Positions 9,447 through 18,671 of a stretch of DNA of 64,000 nucleotides are shown piece by piece. The position numbers and the translations under genes were made by a program. Location: positions 62,001 to 126,000 of the forward strand of contig NZ_OY970459.1 in the NCBI RefSeq assembly GCF_963853665.1, read 5' to 3'. Under the pieces are notes generated by a model, which ran no database searches, had not been told where the DNA came from, and was given only the letters and a program-made list of their open reading frames with translations. The stretch comes from Mycobacterium decipiens. Lineage in GTDB: Bacteria; Actinomycetota; Actinomycetes; Mycobacteriales; Mycobacteriaceae. Each line of letters starts with the position of its first letter. The first letter of the stretch is position 1.

Positions 9447-9478
9447 CCGCCGAACGTTCAACGGAAAGCACGAAAACG

Positions 9479-9937
9479 ATGAAGCTGATTCTGACCGCTG
9501 ACGTCGACCACCTCGGTTCCGTCGGCGACACGGTCGAGGTCAAGGACGGTTTTGGCCGCAACTTCCTGCTTCCGCGCGGGCTGGCGATCGTCGCCTCGCG
9601 TGGTGCCCAGAAGCAGGCCGACGAGATCCGCCGGGCCCGTGAAACCAAAGCGGTCCGCGATATCGAGCACGCCAACGAGATCAAAGCGGCGATTCAGGCG
9701 CTTGGCTCGGTCTCGCTGCCGGTGAAGACGGCCGGCGATTCCGGAAAGCTGTTCGGCTCCGTGACCGCTGGCGATGTGGTCGCGGCCATCAAGAAGGCCG
9801 GCGGACCGAATCTCGACAAGCGGATCGTCCGGCTGCCCAAGACGCACATCAAGGCGCTGGGGACGCATCCGGTGGCGGTGCACCTGCACCCCGAAGTCGA
9901 TGTCGAGGTGTCGCTCGACGTCGTGGCGGAAAGCTAA
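9479..9937 (+). CDS. rplI: 50S ribosomal protein L9
   Basis: A 152-residue bL9 starting [20 protein letters not shown], with the conserved N-terminal loop [13 protein letters not shown], a long central helix and a C-terminal RNA-binding domain ([17 protein letters not shown]). It binds 23S rRNA near the L1 stalk. It is the last gene of the operon and is followed at once by a strong terminator hairpin. Confidence 0.97.
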   Translation: MKLILTADVDHLGSVGDTVEVKDGFGRNFLLPRGLAIVASRGAQKQADEIRRARETKAVRDIEHANEIKAAIQALGSVSLPVKTAGDSGKLFGSVTAGDVVAAIKKAGGPNLDKRIVRLPKTHIKALGTHPVAVHLHPEVDVEVSLDVVAES

Positions 9938-9956
9938 GCCCGAACAGTTTGCACAT

Positions 9957-9992
9957 CCCGGTGGCGGCCCTGGTCGGCTGCCACCGGGTTTT
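9957..9992 (+). terminator. Rho-independent terminator after rplI
   Basis: A perfect 9-bp stem CCCGGTGGC / GCCACCGGG (9957-9965 and 9980-9988) with a 14-nt loop is followed by TTTT, 20 bases after the rplI stop. It closes the rpsF-ssb-rpsR1-rplI transcription unit. Confidence 0.8.
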
Positions 9993-10159
9993 CGCCATGC
10001 CCGGTGGTGTCCGCAGCGCAGGCCGGTGCGGTGACGCTGGCGAACTGTTCCGCGGGTGTTTGCGGGCGGCCGTCTTTACCGGCGCTTAACGTCAGGAAAA
10101 TGTGTCCGAAAGCCAACACGCCCGGCGCGGTAACCTGGCCCGACACGCCGAGGAGATTA

Positions 10160-10244
10160 TTGTCCACACCAGAAGTGTCCCGTTGAAGGGCGGTCAACAG
10201 CAGCGATGTGATGACGCCCCGCATTGATCCACAGGTTCTCCACA
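10160..10244. promoter_or_regulatory. Cluster of DnaA-box-like sites upstream of dnaB
   Basis: TTGTCCACA (10160-10168) matches the mycobacterial DnaA-box consensus exactly. Two further close sites follow: TTGATCCACA (10224-10233) and TTCTCCACA (10236-10244). They lie in the 523-bp gap before dnaB, which otherwise holds the rplI terminator and no convincing gene. DnaA control of dnaB is the simplest inference. An 89-codon frame at 10208-10477 overlaps these sites and looks spurious. Confidence 0.5.
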
Positions 10245-10460
10245 CCCCGCTTAACACAGGCGTCAACGGTAATGCACATGCGATGCACAGCTTCATAAAC
10301 AGCAGCCCCTTGGAGTACTCGCCAGCAACGTCTAGCGTCTTCCCGGCACCACACGATGTGAGTGACCTTGGGGCGGTGGATGTCGGTGCGGTGCCTTACG
10401 CTCCGGATATCAGCGGTCGAATATATGTTCGTATGCTCGTGTCGGAGGAGGTGAGAACCC

Positions 10461-11840
10461 ATGGCGGTCGTCGATGATCTGGGACACCCCGGCATGGACG
10501 CCCCGCCGCCCAGTGAGGACTTCGGCCGTCAGCCTCCGCAGGATCTCGCCGCCGAGCAGTCGGTGCTGGGCGGGATGCTGCTGAGCAAGGACGCCATCGC
10601 GGATGTGCTGGAGCGGCTGCGGCCCGGCGATTTCTATCGCCCAGCGCACCAGAACGTCTACGACGCCGTCTTGGATCTCTACGGGCGTGGGGAGCCGGCC
10701 GATGCGGTGACGGTGGCCGCCGAATTGGATCGCCGTGGGCTGCTGCGTCGGATCGGCGGAGCGCCCTACCTGCACACCCTGATCTCGACCGTGCCGACCG
10801 CGGCCAATGCGGGCTACTACGCGGGCATCGTCGCCGAGAAGGCGCTGCTGCGCCGGCTGGTGGAGGCCGGCACCCGGGTGGTGCAGTACGGCTATGCCGG
10901 CGCCGAGGGCGCGGACGTGGCCGAGGTGGTCGACCGCGCTCAGGCGGAAATCTACGACGTCGCGGATCGGCGGCTCTCGGAAGACTTTGTGGCGCTTGAG
11001 GATCTGCTGCAGCCGACGATGGACGAGATCGACGCCATCGCCTCCAACGGAGGTCTGGCGCGCGGCGTGCCCACCGGCTTCACCGAACTCGACGAGGTGA
11101 CCAACGGTCTGCATCCCGGCCAGATGATCATCGTCGCGGCCCGGCCGGGTGTGGGCAAGTCCACCCTCGGGCTGGACTTCATGCGGTCGTGTTCGATCCG
11201 GCACCGCCAGGCCAGCGTCATCTTTTCGCTGGAGATGAGCAAGTCCGAAATCGTCATGAGGTTGCTGTCGGCGGAGGCGAAAATCAAGCTCGCCGATATG
11301 CGTTCGGGCCGGATGAGCGACGATGACTGGACCCGGCTGGCGCGGCGAATGAGCGAAATCAGTGAGGCCCCACTATTTATCGATGATTCGCCGAACCTGA
11401 CCATGATGGAGATCCGGGCCAAAGCGCGCCGGCTGCGGCAGAAGGCCAACCTGCGGCTGATCGTGATCGACTACATGCAGCTGATGACCTCCGGCAAGAA
11501 ACATGAGTCGCGCCAGGTGGAAGTCTCAGAATTCTCGCGGCATCTCAAGCTGCTGGCCAAAGAGCTTGAGGTTCCGGTGGTTGCGATCAGCCAGCTCAAC
11601 CGCGGTCCCGAGCAGCGCACCGACAAGAAGCCGATGTTGGCCGATCTAAGGGAGTCGGGCTCTTTGGAACAGGATGCTGACGTCGTGATCCTGCTACACC
11701 GGCCGGACGCGTTTGATCGCGACGATCCGCGTGGGGGAGAGGCGGATTTCATTCTCGCCAAGCACCGCAACGGCCCCACCAAGACGGTGACCGTCGCGCA
11801 TCAGCTGCACCTGTCGCGATTCGCCAATATGGCAAGGTGA
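10461..11840 (+). CDS. dnaB: Replicative DNA helicase DnaB, intein-free
   Basis: A 459-residue DnaB. The N-terminal domain ([20 protein letters not shown]) is followed by the RecA-like helicase domain with Walker [10 protein letters not shown] (about residue 226), Walker [13 protein letters not shown] and the SQLNRGPE motif. It unwinds DNA ahead of the replisome as a hexamer. The ATG at 10461 follows GGAGGAGGTGAG. The reading frame is uninterrupted, unlike the M. tuberculosis dnaB, which carries an intein. Confidence 0.97.
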   Translation: MAVVDDLGHPGMDAPPPSEDFGRQPPQDLAAEQSVLGGMLLSKDAIADVLERLRPGDFYRPAHQNVYDAVLDLYGRGEPADAVTVAAELDRRGLLRRIGGAPYLHTLISTVPTAANAGYYAGIVAEKALLRRLVEAGTRVVQYGYAGAEGADVAEVVDRAQAEIYDVADRRLSEDFVALEDLLQPTMDEIDAIASNGGLARGVPTGFTELDEVTNGLHPGQMIIVAARPGVGKSTLGLDFMRSCSIRHRQASVIFSLEMSKSEIVMRLLSAEAKIKLADMRSGRMSDDDWTRLARRMSEISEAPLFIDDSPNLTMMEIRAKARRLRQKANLRLIVIDYMQLMTSGKKHESRQVEVSEFSRHLKLLAKELEVPVVAISQLNRGPEQRTDKKPMLADLRESGSLEQDADVVILLHRPDAFDRDDPRGGEADFILAKHRNGPTKTVTVAHQLHLSRFANMAR

Positions 11841-12194
11841 GGCGCCAGGCAGGTATGCGCCCGCGGCAGCAAGCCAGAGCGCGACGCCTGCGATGCCGAT
11901 CGCAACGGTTGGCATCTACGCGCAGGCCCTGCTCGATCGGCGCTTGCGGGCCGGCCGAGCAAATTTCCGTTGAAGCGAGCGACCCCTTCACCCGTAGGGG
12001 CAGCCAGATGGTGCTCGACGCGGTGCCGCTCGCCCGACGTTCAGGGACCCATACGTCGGCACGACACCACGATTGCATGCACACTGGTGCAATGGAGGTA
12101 TGTCATTTCACCGCAATCGCCCTGACCGCGGCGTCTGCACCGCCGCGGTCCCTGCGCCGGGCTCAGGCGTCGACGTCACCGCGGCCGGCTGACC
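11841..12194. other. Intergenic region, no gene seen
   Basis: 354 bp between dnaB and the ATP-grasp gene. Open frames here have no recognisable protein. In M. tuberculosis other genes follow dnaB at this position, so this is the left edge of a variable segment. Confidence 0.5.
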
Positions 12195-13673
12195 GTGCCC
12201 GCGGGTAAGGCTGAACCCCAGCCGCGCCGGGTGCTGAATGGCCTCTCGGATGTACGGGCGTTCTTTCACAACAACGCCGTGCCGATGTACTTCATCTCGC
12301 CGACCCCGTTCAACCTGTTGGGCATCTACCGCTGGGTACGGAACTTCTTCTACCTGACCTACTACGACTCTTTCGAGGGCGAACATTCGCGCGTGTTCGT
12401 GCCCCGGCGGCGCGACCGCAGGGATTTCGACGGCATGGGGGATGTGTGCAACCACCTGCTGCGTGATCCCGAGACACTCGAGTTCATCGCGAGCCGAGGG
12501 CCCGGTGGCAAGGCCTGCTTCGTGATGCTTGACGGAGAGACTCAGGCCCTCGCGCGCCAGGCGGGGCTCGAGGTCATGCATCCCCCGGCGGAACTGCGCC
12601 ATCGCCTCGGCTCCAAGATCGTCATGACGCGCCTGGCCGACGAGGCGGGCGTGTCGAGCGTGCCGCACGCGATTGGGCGGGCCGGCTCCTACACCGAGTT
12701 GTCGGCGCTCGCGCAAGGCGCCGGGCTGGGAGACGACCTCGTCATCGAGGCCGCTTATGGCAACGCCGGCAGCGCGACGTTCTTTGTGCGCGGTGAGCGC
12801 GATTGGGACCAGTGCGCCGGTGACCTGGTGGAACAGCCGGAAATCAAAGTCATGAAGCGCATCCGCAATGTCGAGGTATGCATCGAGGCCACCGTGACCC
12901 GCCACGGCACCGTGATCGGCCCGGCGATGACGAGCCTGGTCGGTTACCCGGAGCTGACCCCGTACAAGGGTGCTTGGTGTGGCAATGACGTCTGGCGCGA
13001 GGTGCTGCCGCCCGCACAGACGCGCGCGGCGCGAGAGATGGTAGGAAAGTTGGGCGACGTCCTAAGCCGACAGGGATACCGCGGCTACTTCGAGGTGGAC
13101 CTGTTGCACGACCTGGACGCCGACGAGCTCTACCTCGGCGAGGTGAACCCCCGCCTGAGCGGCGCAAGCCCGATGACGAACTTGACCACCGAGGCCTACG
13201 CTGACATGCCGCTGTTCCTTTTCCACCTGCTCGAATACATGGACGTGGAGTACGAGCTCGACATCGAGGAGATCAACTCGCGCTGGGAGCGGGGCTACGG
13301 TGAGGACGAGGTCTGGGGTCAGCTGATCATGTCGGAGACCTCGCCGGATCTCGAGCTCTTCACCGCAACCCCACGCACCGGGATGTGGCGCCTGAACCAC
13401 GACGGGCGCGTCTCCTTTGCCCGGCAGGGCAACGACTGGGCCACGATGCTCGACGAGTCCGAGGCCTTCTACATGCGGGTCGCCGCACCCGGCGACTTGC
13501 GCTGCGAAGGCGCCCAGCTCGGCGTGCTCGTCACTCGCGGTCACCTGCAGACCGACGACTACCAGCTCACCGAACGCGGCAGGCGCTGGATCGACGGCCT
13601 CAAAGCGCAGTTCGCCTCGACACCTCTGTCGCCTGCTGCGCCGATCGTTTCGCGGCTCGTCGCACGAGCGTGA
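12195..13673 (+). CDS. ATP-grasp family ligase
   Basis: A 492-residue protein of the ATP-grasp superfamily. The central nucleotide-binding strands read IVMTRLADEAGVSSVPHAIG and VIEAAYGNAGSATFFV. The metal-binding motif is LGEVNPRLSGASP (about residue 315), with the E-x-N-P-R signature. Such enzymes join a carboxylate, through an acyl phosphate, to an amine or thiol; the fold also occurs in biotin carboxylases. The N-terminal 140 residues (MYFISPTPFNLLGIYRWVRN) are a preATP-grasp-like domain and the C-terminal 130 an accessory domain. The stop overlaps the next gene's GTG by 4 bases, so it is translationally coupled to a serine hydrolase. No carrier or partner domain is visible and the substrate is unknown. 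The GTG at 12195 is the likely start. Confidence 0.85.
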   Translation: MPAGKAEPQPRRVLNGLSDVRAFFHNNAVPMYFISPTPFNLLGIYRWVRNFFYLTYYDSFEGEHSRVFVPRRRDRRDFDGMGDVCNHLLRDPETLEFIASRGPGGKACFVMLDGETQALARQAGLEVMHPPAELRHRLGSKIVMTRLADEAGVSSVPHAIGRAGSYTELSALAQGAGLGDDLVIEAAYGNAGSATFFVRGERDWDQCAGDLVEQPEIKVMKRIRNVEVCIEATVTRHGTVIGPAMTSLVGYPELTPYKGAWCGNDVWREVLPPAQTRAAREMVGKLGDVLSRQGYRGYFEVDLLHDLDADELYLGEVNPRLSGASPMTNLTTEAYADMPLFLFHLLEYMDVEYELDIEEINSRWERGYGEDEVWGQLIMSETSPDLELFTATPRTGMWRLNHDGRVSFARQGNDWATMLDESEAFYMRVAAPGDLRCEGAQLGVLVTRGHLQTDDYQLTERGRRWIDGLKAQFASTPLSPAAPIVSRLVARA

Positions 13674-14869
13674 GCAGCGGCGTCCCAACCGGTCTGAAAC
13701 TGGACAACTGGCTGTCGTCGCGGTATTCGCATTGGGCATTCCAACACGTCGAAGACTTCATGCCGACCGCGGTCATCTCGCGCGGGACGGGGCCGGTCGT
13801 GACGTTGCCCCCAGCCTGTGTCCCGATCGCCGACATCCCGTTGACCAGCACGGACGGGGTGGCCACCACCGTCGGCGCGGTAATGGCCAGCACCGCTACC
13901 GACGGGTGGGCCGTCGCCTACCGTGGTGCGCTGGTGGCCGAGGAGTACTTCGATGGCTTGCAACCGGAGACCCGGCATCTGCTGTTCTCGGTGAGCAAGT
14001 CGCTGGTGGCCGCCGTCGTCGGCGCACTGCATGGGGCCGGTGCGATCGAGCTTGACGCGCCGGTCACGACATACGTTCCCGCCCTGGCGAACTGCGGCTA
14101 CGCAGGTGCGACGGTACGTCACCTGCTGGACATGAGGTCGGGCATCGCCTTTTCGGAGGATTACCTCGACCCGGCCGCAGAGATCCACGTCCGCGAGCAG
14201 GTGATCGGGTGGGCGCCCAAGCGAAGTCCGAACCTCCCCGCAACCCTGCGCGACTACCTGCTGACCTTGCGGCAGAAGTCGGCGCATGGCGGCCCGTTCG
14301 AATATCGCTCGTGTGAAACCGACGTCCTCGGCTGGATCTGCGAGGCCGCAGCCGGACAGCCGATGCCCGAGCTGATGTCGGAACTGCTGTGGAGCCGCAT
14401 CGGCGCCCAGTGCGACGCCACCATCGCCTTGGACAGGGCCGGCGACGCGGGCGGTACCGGGATATTCGACGGGGGCATCAACGCCTGCCTCACCGACATG
14501 ATCCGGTTCGGGTCGCTGTTCGTGCGCGACGGTGTCTCGCTGACCGGCCAGCAAGTGATGCCGGCGGCGTGGATCGCTGACACTGTCGATGGCGGTACCG
14601 ACTCGCGTAAGGCGTTCGCTGCCACCCCGGACGACACCGGAATGCCCGGCGGCATGTACCGCAACCAAGTGTGGTTTCCTTACCCGGGCAACACCGTCGC
14701 GTTGTGCGTAGGCATGTGTGGTCAGCTGATCTACATCAACCGTGTCGCCGAGGTGGTGGCCGCCAAGCTATCCACCCAGCCGGCTTCCCAGGACGACCCG
14801 CAGTTGCAGTCAGACACGCTGTCCGCATTCGATGCGGTAGCACACGAGCTAGCTGAAATCGCTAGTTAG
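13670..14869 (+). CDS. Serine hydrolase of the beta-lactamase/transpeptidase fold
   Basis: A 399-residue protein starting at the GTG that overlaps the upstream stop. It carries the class C/NylB-type catalytic set: SVSK (S107, K110) as SxxK and YRS (Y212) as the tyrosine motif. This is the PF00144 family, which includes esterases, DD-peptidases and 6-aminohexanoate-dimer hydrolase. There is no signal peptide, so it is probably cytoplasmic. Coupling to an ATP-grasp ligase suggests opposing bond-forming and bond-breaking, or acyl-transfer, steps on one metabolite. The first 55 residues are less conserved and the start could be slightly downstream. Confidence 0.85.
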   Translation: MSSGVPTGLKLDNWLSSRYSHWAFQHVEDFMPTAVISRGTGPVVTLPPACVPIADIPLTSTDGVATTVGAVMASTATDGWAVAYRGALVAEEYFDGLQPETRHLLFSVSKSLVAAVVGALHGAGAIELDAPVTTYVPALANCGYAGATVRHLLDMRSGIAFSEDYLDPAAEIHVREQVIGWAPKRSPNLPATLRDYLLTLRQKSAHGGPFEYRSCETDVLGWICEAAAGQPMPELMSELLWSRIGAQCDATIALDRAGDAGGTGIFDGGINACLTDMIRFGSLFVRDGVSLTGQQVMPAAWIADTVDGGTDSRKAFAATPDDTGMPGGMYRNQVWFPYPGNTVALCVGMCGQLIYINRVAEVVAAKLSTQPASQDDPQLQSDTLSAFDAVAHELAEIAS

Positions 14870-15213
14870 CCTGAGGTTTCGCTGATCGGCGTCCATCAAG
14901 GTCCCCGCCCCTCTTATGCCGAGATTTGTCGCCTGATCGTCCCAATGCTCCGGGCATGAATATCCCGGAAGTGACCAGAGGAACACGAATGCAGGGCCTG
15001 TAGGAAATGCAGCGGCTCGTGAGACAAACGCAGGAGCAGCCAGTATGAGACAAGACCGAATGACCGCAGGCCAGGGCCGCGGCTATATGCAACCGAAGGT
15101 GAGAACCTACACCTACGTCGCGTAGGTTCATATTCCGAGTGTTCTCAGAATCCGCGTGTCGCAGAAGACATCAGGGTATTCGCATCATTCGCATCAATGG
15201 ATGCAGCTACGTC
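14870..15213. other. Convergent intergenic region with a 26-codon frame
   Basis: 344 bp between the serine hydrolase (+) and the SMP-30 gene (-). It contains a 26-codon frame (15045-15125) starting MRQDRMTAGQGRGYMQPKVR and ending TYTYVA, with GGAGCAG upstream. The frame could be chance. Its last codons overlap an inverted repeat. Confidence 0.3.
15103..15129. terminator. Inverted repeat between convergent genes
   Basis: GAACCTAC (15103-15110) and GTAGGTTC (15122-15129) form a perfect 8-bp stem with an 11-nt loop. It lies in the convergent gap, so a bidirectional terminator is likely. There is no U-run, which is common for mycobacterial terminators. A TetR-type operator is the alternative. 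Confidence 0.4.
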
Positions 15214-16062
15214 TCAGGGTGAGCCGGCACCGGGGACGTCGACGCGTGCTTGCAGAATCCACCCGGTCGACTTGCCGGCTACCATGTCCTCTTGGGTGGT
15301 CTCGTCGATCACCATGTAGAGGGTGCGCCCGTCGGCTCCGCCCAGCGCGGGTGCAATCGCCCATCCCCGGTCGATGGCGACCCGATGGGTCACCGTGCCG
15401 CCCGCGATAACCTGGAGGAACTCGCCGGTGTCGTAACAACCGACCCATACCCCTCCTTCGACGTCAACGCAGAGGCCGTCAGGGTGGCGATGTGCGCCGA
15501 GGTCCGCGAATACGCTTGGGGCGCCGAGGCTGCCGTCGGGTGAGGTCGGAAACTGAAGGAGCCGCGAACCGTTCGTCTCGGCGACGACGAGGGTCGACCC
15601 GTCGGGCAGGAAACCAAGGCCGTTGGGGACGGCGAGGTCGGTCGCGACGACGCGGACGGCACCGTCTGGATCGAGGAGGCCTATCTCGCCTGCCATCTCG
15701 CTCGCGTTGAGCTGATATAGGTCGACGTAAGCGTGGCCGTCCGGGGCGACGACGAGGTCGTTGGTCGACCAAGCGAGGTGGCTGAGGTCGTATGTGGCTG
15801 CCACGTTCCCCCGGGTGTCGACGTGGTAAACCTTTGCGTCGAAGAGGGCGGAGACCACTAGCGTACCGTCGGGGAGCCAGCCGAGCCCGGAGGCGTGCGC
15901 GACCTCGGCCTGCACGGCGAGGTCGCCGGTCTCGCCGGCCGAGTACACCCGGCCCGCCGGTCCGTCGCTGAACCACAGGCGGCCGCCGTGCCACCGGGGT
16001 CCCTCTCCGAACGTGATCCCTTCGATGAAGGGGAGCGGTTCAACAGCTTCGAACGTCGTCAT
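15214..16062 (-). CDS. SMP-30/gluconolactonase family protein
   Basis: A 282-residue six-bladed beta-propeller. The opening FIEGITFGEGPRWHGGRLWF supplies the conserved metal-binding glutamate (E in FGEGP). NGLGFLPDGSTLVVAET and HPDGLCVDVEGGVWVGCYDT carry the other family motifs, including the catalytic-loop Asp. Members hydrolyse sugar lactones or similar esters with a divalent metal. The ATG at 16062 (MTTFEAV) is preferred over the 31-codon upstream extension, which has no family similarity. It is probably a single-gene unit. Confidence 0.88.
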   Translation of the reverse strand: MTTFEAVEPLPFIEGITFGEGPRWHGGRLWFSDGPAGRVYSAGETGDLAVQAEVAHASGLGWLPDGTLVVSALFDAKVYHVDTRGNVAATYDLSHLAWSTNDLVVAPDGHAYVDLYQLNASEMAGEIGLLDPDGAVRVVATDLAVPNGLGFLPDGSTLVVAETNGSRLLQFPTSPDGSLGAPSVFADLGAHRHPDGLCVDVEGGVWVGCYDTGEFLQVIAGGTVTHRVAIDRGWAIAPALGGADGRTLYMVIDETTQEDMVAGKSTGWILQARVDVPGAGSP

Positions 16063-16182
16063 CGGGCGGCCAGACCTAGTCGACCAAGATCGCCCGCAAG
16101 CTACCGGCGTGGCGAACGCTATCGATAGCCTGTCGCTCGACAGCCATCGGATCACCCCTTTTGCCGAAAGAGTGCGTTGAGA

Positions 16183-16589
16183 CTATCCCATGCTGCCGCG
16201 GGAAAAGCAGTGATTGGTGAGACAAGCCACCGAGGCGGCGACAACCTCGGGACGCTCCATCAGCAGGTAGGTGTCGACCACGTCCAATGCTCCGGGCGGA
16301 ACGCAAATCTCGCGGTGCTTGCCGTATTTGGCGCATGCTGCACCGAAACGAGGCCGTCGATCGATCGCAAGTTCGGGCAGCAGCACCATTGACCACTCTT
16401 CTGGCCGCATCCCCGTGCACAACGTCGGATCGGCCGCGGCCCGATTTCGTAACGGAGCCCGACCCGAAACATCGTGCGGACGTCCGAGTTGGGCAGCCGA
16501 CCACCCAACCCGACGTCGCGGAGCGATACTGGGTCAAGGTCGTGTGCCGGATGTCCTTCCTTGGCCCACGCCGCGGTTCCGATCTGCAT
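16183..16589 (-). pseudogene. Probable frameshifted remnant
   Basis: Two overlapping minus frames read as one protein if shifted near 16425-16440. The first runs MQIGTAAWAKEGHPAHDLDP to RVGLRYEIGPRPIRR. The second runs MRPEEWSMVLLPELAIDRRP to VVDTYLLMERPEVVAA, ending at 16183. Both halves have protein-like composition while the remaining frames do not. Further upstream (16760-16680) a short stretch WTSYPGIRKDDRFAEKNSGP is also protein-like and then hits stops. The family is not recognised. The region 16063-16844 has no intact gene. Confidence 0.35.
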
Positions 16590-16844
16590 CCATATTCAGC
16601 GTCAGCGCCTACTTCGATGTGCACATGCCAATGGTTCAGCCAGCTAGCCATGGCCAGATGCGCTGTGCGCATTGCACCACGGCGGGCCAGAGTTCTTCTC
16701 GGCGAAGCGGTCGTCCTTGCGGATCCCCGGGTAGCTGGTCCAGTGTGCGCCAGAGTCGTTAACCGATCGACTCGTATCCGCGATTCTGAAACAGCCCGCG
16801 CACACCGTCATCGGGCGACATTAGCTGGTGCACGAAGATCTGAA

Positions 16845-17735
16845 TCATGCGCGGAGGTCTCCCGCGGTGACGGCGAGGATGTCGTCGGCAGCGCCGATCC
16901 CGACGAAGTGGCCCGCGTCGGGCACTTCGTGCCACACCGCGCCCGGCATGCGGTCGGCGATCGTGCGGTTGATGTATGGCGGGACGAGCGTGTCGCCGGT
17001 GCCCTGCCACACGTGGACGGGCCGCTCGATCGCCGTCACGTCGAAAGCCCAACGGTGGTAGAGCAGTTCGGCGTCGACGACCAGGCCGTTGGATCCGTGC
17101 GCGAAGCACTCGGCGAACGCGTCGAGCATGCCGTCCATGACCGCCTGATCGGCGAGCACGTCGCGGTCGTAGTCGTTGACCGACTTGCGGAGCTGGCCTG
17201 CGAACGAGCCGCGGAAGTGCTTGGCGGTGATGCCGATTCCCGCGTACATCGCCTTGAAGCCGGGTCGGAACCGCAAGGCGAGCGTGCCGCCGAGGGCGTC
17301 GGCCTTTGATAGGTGGTCGGCGGCCCAGTTGTCGCCGAACGCGCCGTAGCAGCCGCCCGCGATGTTGGTGACGTGCCGCAGTCGGTCGGCGTCGACGTAG
17401 GCGGCTGCCGCGAGCGCCCACGGCCCGCCCTCCGACCACCCCGTCACGCCGAACTCACTGTGGCCGAGGGCGTCCGCGATTGCGATGAGATCGCCGCCCC
17501 AGTCGGCGTAGCCTCGGCCCGGCTGGGCGGTCGATCCGCCGATGCCGGGGCGGTCGACGCAGACGAACCGCAGCCCCTGGCGTCCCGCGGCGGCCGCGAA
17601 CAGCTTCGCCTCCAGCCTGCTGCTCGGCCCGCCGTGGTTGTGGATGACGAGCGGGCCCGCGGGATCGCCGACCTCGAGGTACGTCAGCACCCGCCGGTCG
17701 GGGGTGACGACGTGCGGACCGGCTGCGTCGTTCAT
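16845..17735 (-). CDS. Alpha/beta hydrolase
   Basis: A 296-residue hydrolase with the oxyanion-strand motif HNHGGPSS, the nucleophile elbow GWSEGG (S101), the acid in GTGDTLVPP and the catalytic histidine in PDAGHFVG. The cap between the strands is helical. It is closest in pattern to the proline iminopeptidase/haloperoxidase group. The substrate is not deducible. The ATG at 17735 is the first in-frame start. It is a stand-alone gene. Confidence 0.9.
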   Translation of the reverse strand: MNDAAGPHVVTPDRRVLTYLEVGDPAGPLVIHNHGGPSSRLEAKLFAAAAGRQGLRFVCVDRPGIGGSTAQPGRGYADWGGDLIAIADALGHSEFGVTGWSEGGPWALAAAAYVDADRLRHVTNIAGGCYGAFGDNWAADHLSKADALGGTLALRFRPGFKAMYAGIGITAKHFRGSFAGQLRKSVNDYDRDVLADQAVMDGMLDAFAECFAHGSNGLVVDAELLYHRWAFDVTAIERPVHVWQGTGDTLVPPYINRTIADRMPGAVWHEVPDAGHFVGIGAADDILAVTAGDLRA

Positions 17736-17894
17736 GGACTGACTGTATCTCGCGAGTTCTGCGCCAGCGTCGGGATTCGGGGTCGCGCACAGCGAACCCG
17801 GGGAACTAGTTCGCTGGTTGCGCGTTGGGAGCCAACCGCAGTTACCAGGGCCTCGAGCATGGTTGGAGCGGGCCGCCCGGGCGGATCATCCACA

Positions 17895-17981
17895 GGCTCC
17901 CCTCGTGCCTGGCTGACAAAGGCTGCCGCAGCAGGGCATCCCGATGCGGTGGCCCTGCTTCGCCGGATGTTCGGCAAGTAA
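17895..17981 (+). pseudogene. C-terminal scrap of a Sel1/TPR-like protein
   Basis: The last 28 codons of an open frame read GSPRAWLTKAAAAGHPDAVA then LLRRMFGK and stop. WLTKAAAAGHPDA fits the Sel1/TPR repeat pattern, but the upstream part of the frame is antisense to the hydrolase gene and not protein-like. It is probably a remnant; chance is possible. Confidence 0.25.
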
Positions 17982-18080
17982 AACTTTTGGGGCACAATGG
18001 TTTTAATCCCGCATCGAGGTGTGCCTATGCGCTCGCGCGTGTCACCGTGACAGCGGAGGCCCGGTGATCCGCAGGACCTG

Positions 18081-18338
18081 TCAGTAGTGGTATCGCGCCT
18101 TGAGGATCTTGACTTCGCGATCGTCTGCTCGGTAGACGAGCCGATGTTCATCATCGATCCGCCGCGACCAGTACCCCGACAGTTCTCCCTTGAGCGGCTC
18201 CGGTTTTCCGATCCCGGTGAACGGATCGCGCTGAATCTCTGCGATCAGCCTGGTGATTCGACGAGCCATCTTCCGGTCGGTGGACAACCAGAACATGAGA
18301 TCGTCCCAGGCGTCGGGATCGAAGCTGATGCGTCTCAC
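18081..18338 (-). CDS. relK: YoeB/RelK-type toxin
   Basis: An 85-residue ribosome-dependent mRNA endonuclease of the YoeB family. [48 protein letters not shown] and the terminal KARYHY are the signature, including the catalytic Glu, Arg, His and Tyr. It is very close in pattern to M. tuberculosis RelK (Rv3358). The GTG start overlaps the antitoxin stop (GTGA), so toxin synthesis depends on antitoxin translation. All catalytic positions appear intact. Confidence 0.95.
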   Translation of the reverse strand: MRRISFDPDAWDDLMFWLSTDRKMARRITRLIAEIQRDPFTGIGKPEPLKGELSGYWSRRIDDEHRLVYRADDREVKILKARYHY

Positions 18339-18616
18339 TCCTGTCCGGCCATCCCCTGGAGTTCATCGATTGTCTTCGTGTATTGCGCCGAGGTGGGTTC
18401 GCGCGCCTTGTCCCGGGCGACGGCCTCCATGAGCCGGCGCGCGTTCTCCGGCGACCGCAGAAGGTACACCGTTTCCTGCCACGAGTCGTAGTCATCGGCC
18501 GACATGAGCACCGCGTCTCCCGCCTTGGACGTGATCCGAACTGGCTCGTGGTCGGTGTTGACCTGTTCGAGCAGCGGGAAAAGTCGCTGACGGGCTTCAC
18601 TCGCACTGATAGCCAC
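18335..18616 (-). CDS. relJ: YefM/RelJ-type antitoxin
   Basis: A 93-residue Phd/YefM antitoxin starting [20 protein letters not shown], with the DNA-binding N-terminal fold ([19 protein letters not shown]) and a C-terminal toxin-neutralising helix. It neutralises RelK and represses the operon with it. It is similar throughout to M. tuberculosis RelJ (Rv3357). A strong palindromic operator lies 15-55 bp upstream of the start. Confidence 0.95.
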   Translation of the reverse strand: MAISASEARQRLFPLLEQVNTDHEPVRITSKAGDAVLMSADDYDSWQETVYLLRSPENARRLMEAVARDKAREPTSAQYTKTIDELQGMAGQE

Positions 18617-18630
18617 CGTCGTCTCCTATC

Positions 18631-18671
18631 GTACGGAATTGTCGTACTTCTATGGTACGGCAATTCCGTAC
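18631..18671. promoter_or_regulatory. relJK operator
   Basis: GTACGGAATTGTCGTAC (18631-18647) and GTACGGCAATTCCGTAC (18655-18671) are inverted copies separated by 7 bp, with one mismatch. Each half also contains GTAC ends. This 41-bp dyad directly upstream of relJ fits autoregulatory binding by the RelJ/RelJK complex. Confidence 0.75.

Noticed and set aside
10160..10244. Chromosomal origin of replication
   Set aside because: Only three DnaA-like boxes, no dnaA/dnaN next to them and no AT-rich unwinding region; regulatory sites are more likely.
10208..10477. 89-codon frame before dnaB as a gene
   Set aside because: Overlaps the DnaA boxes and the dnaB ribosome site; no recognisable similarity, though a short hypothetical gene is annotated near here in M. 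tuberculosis.
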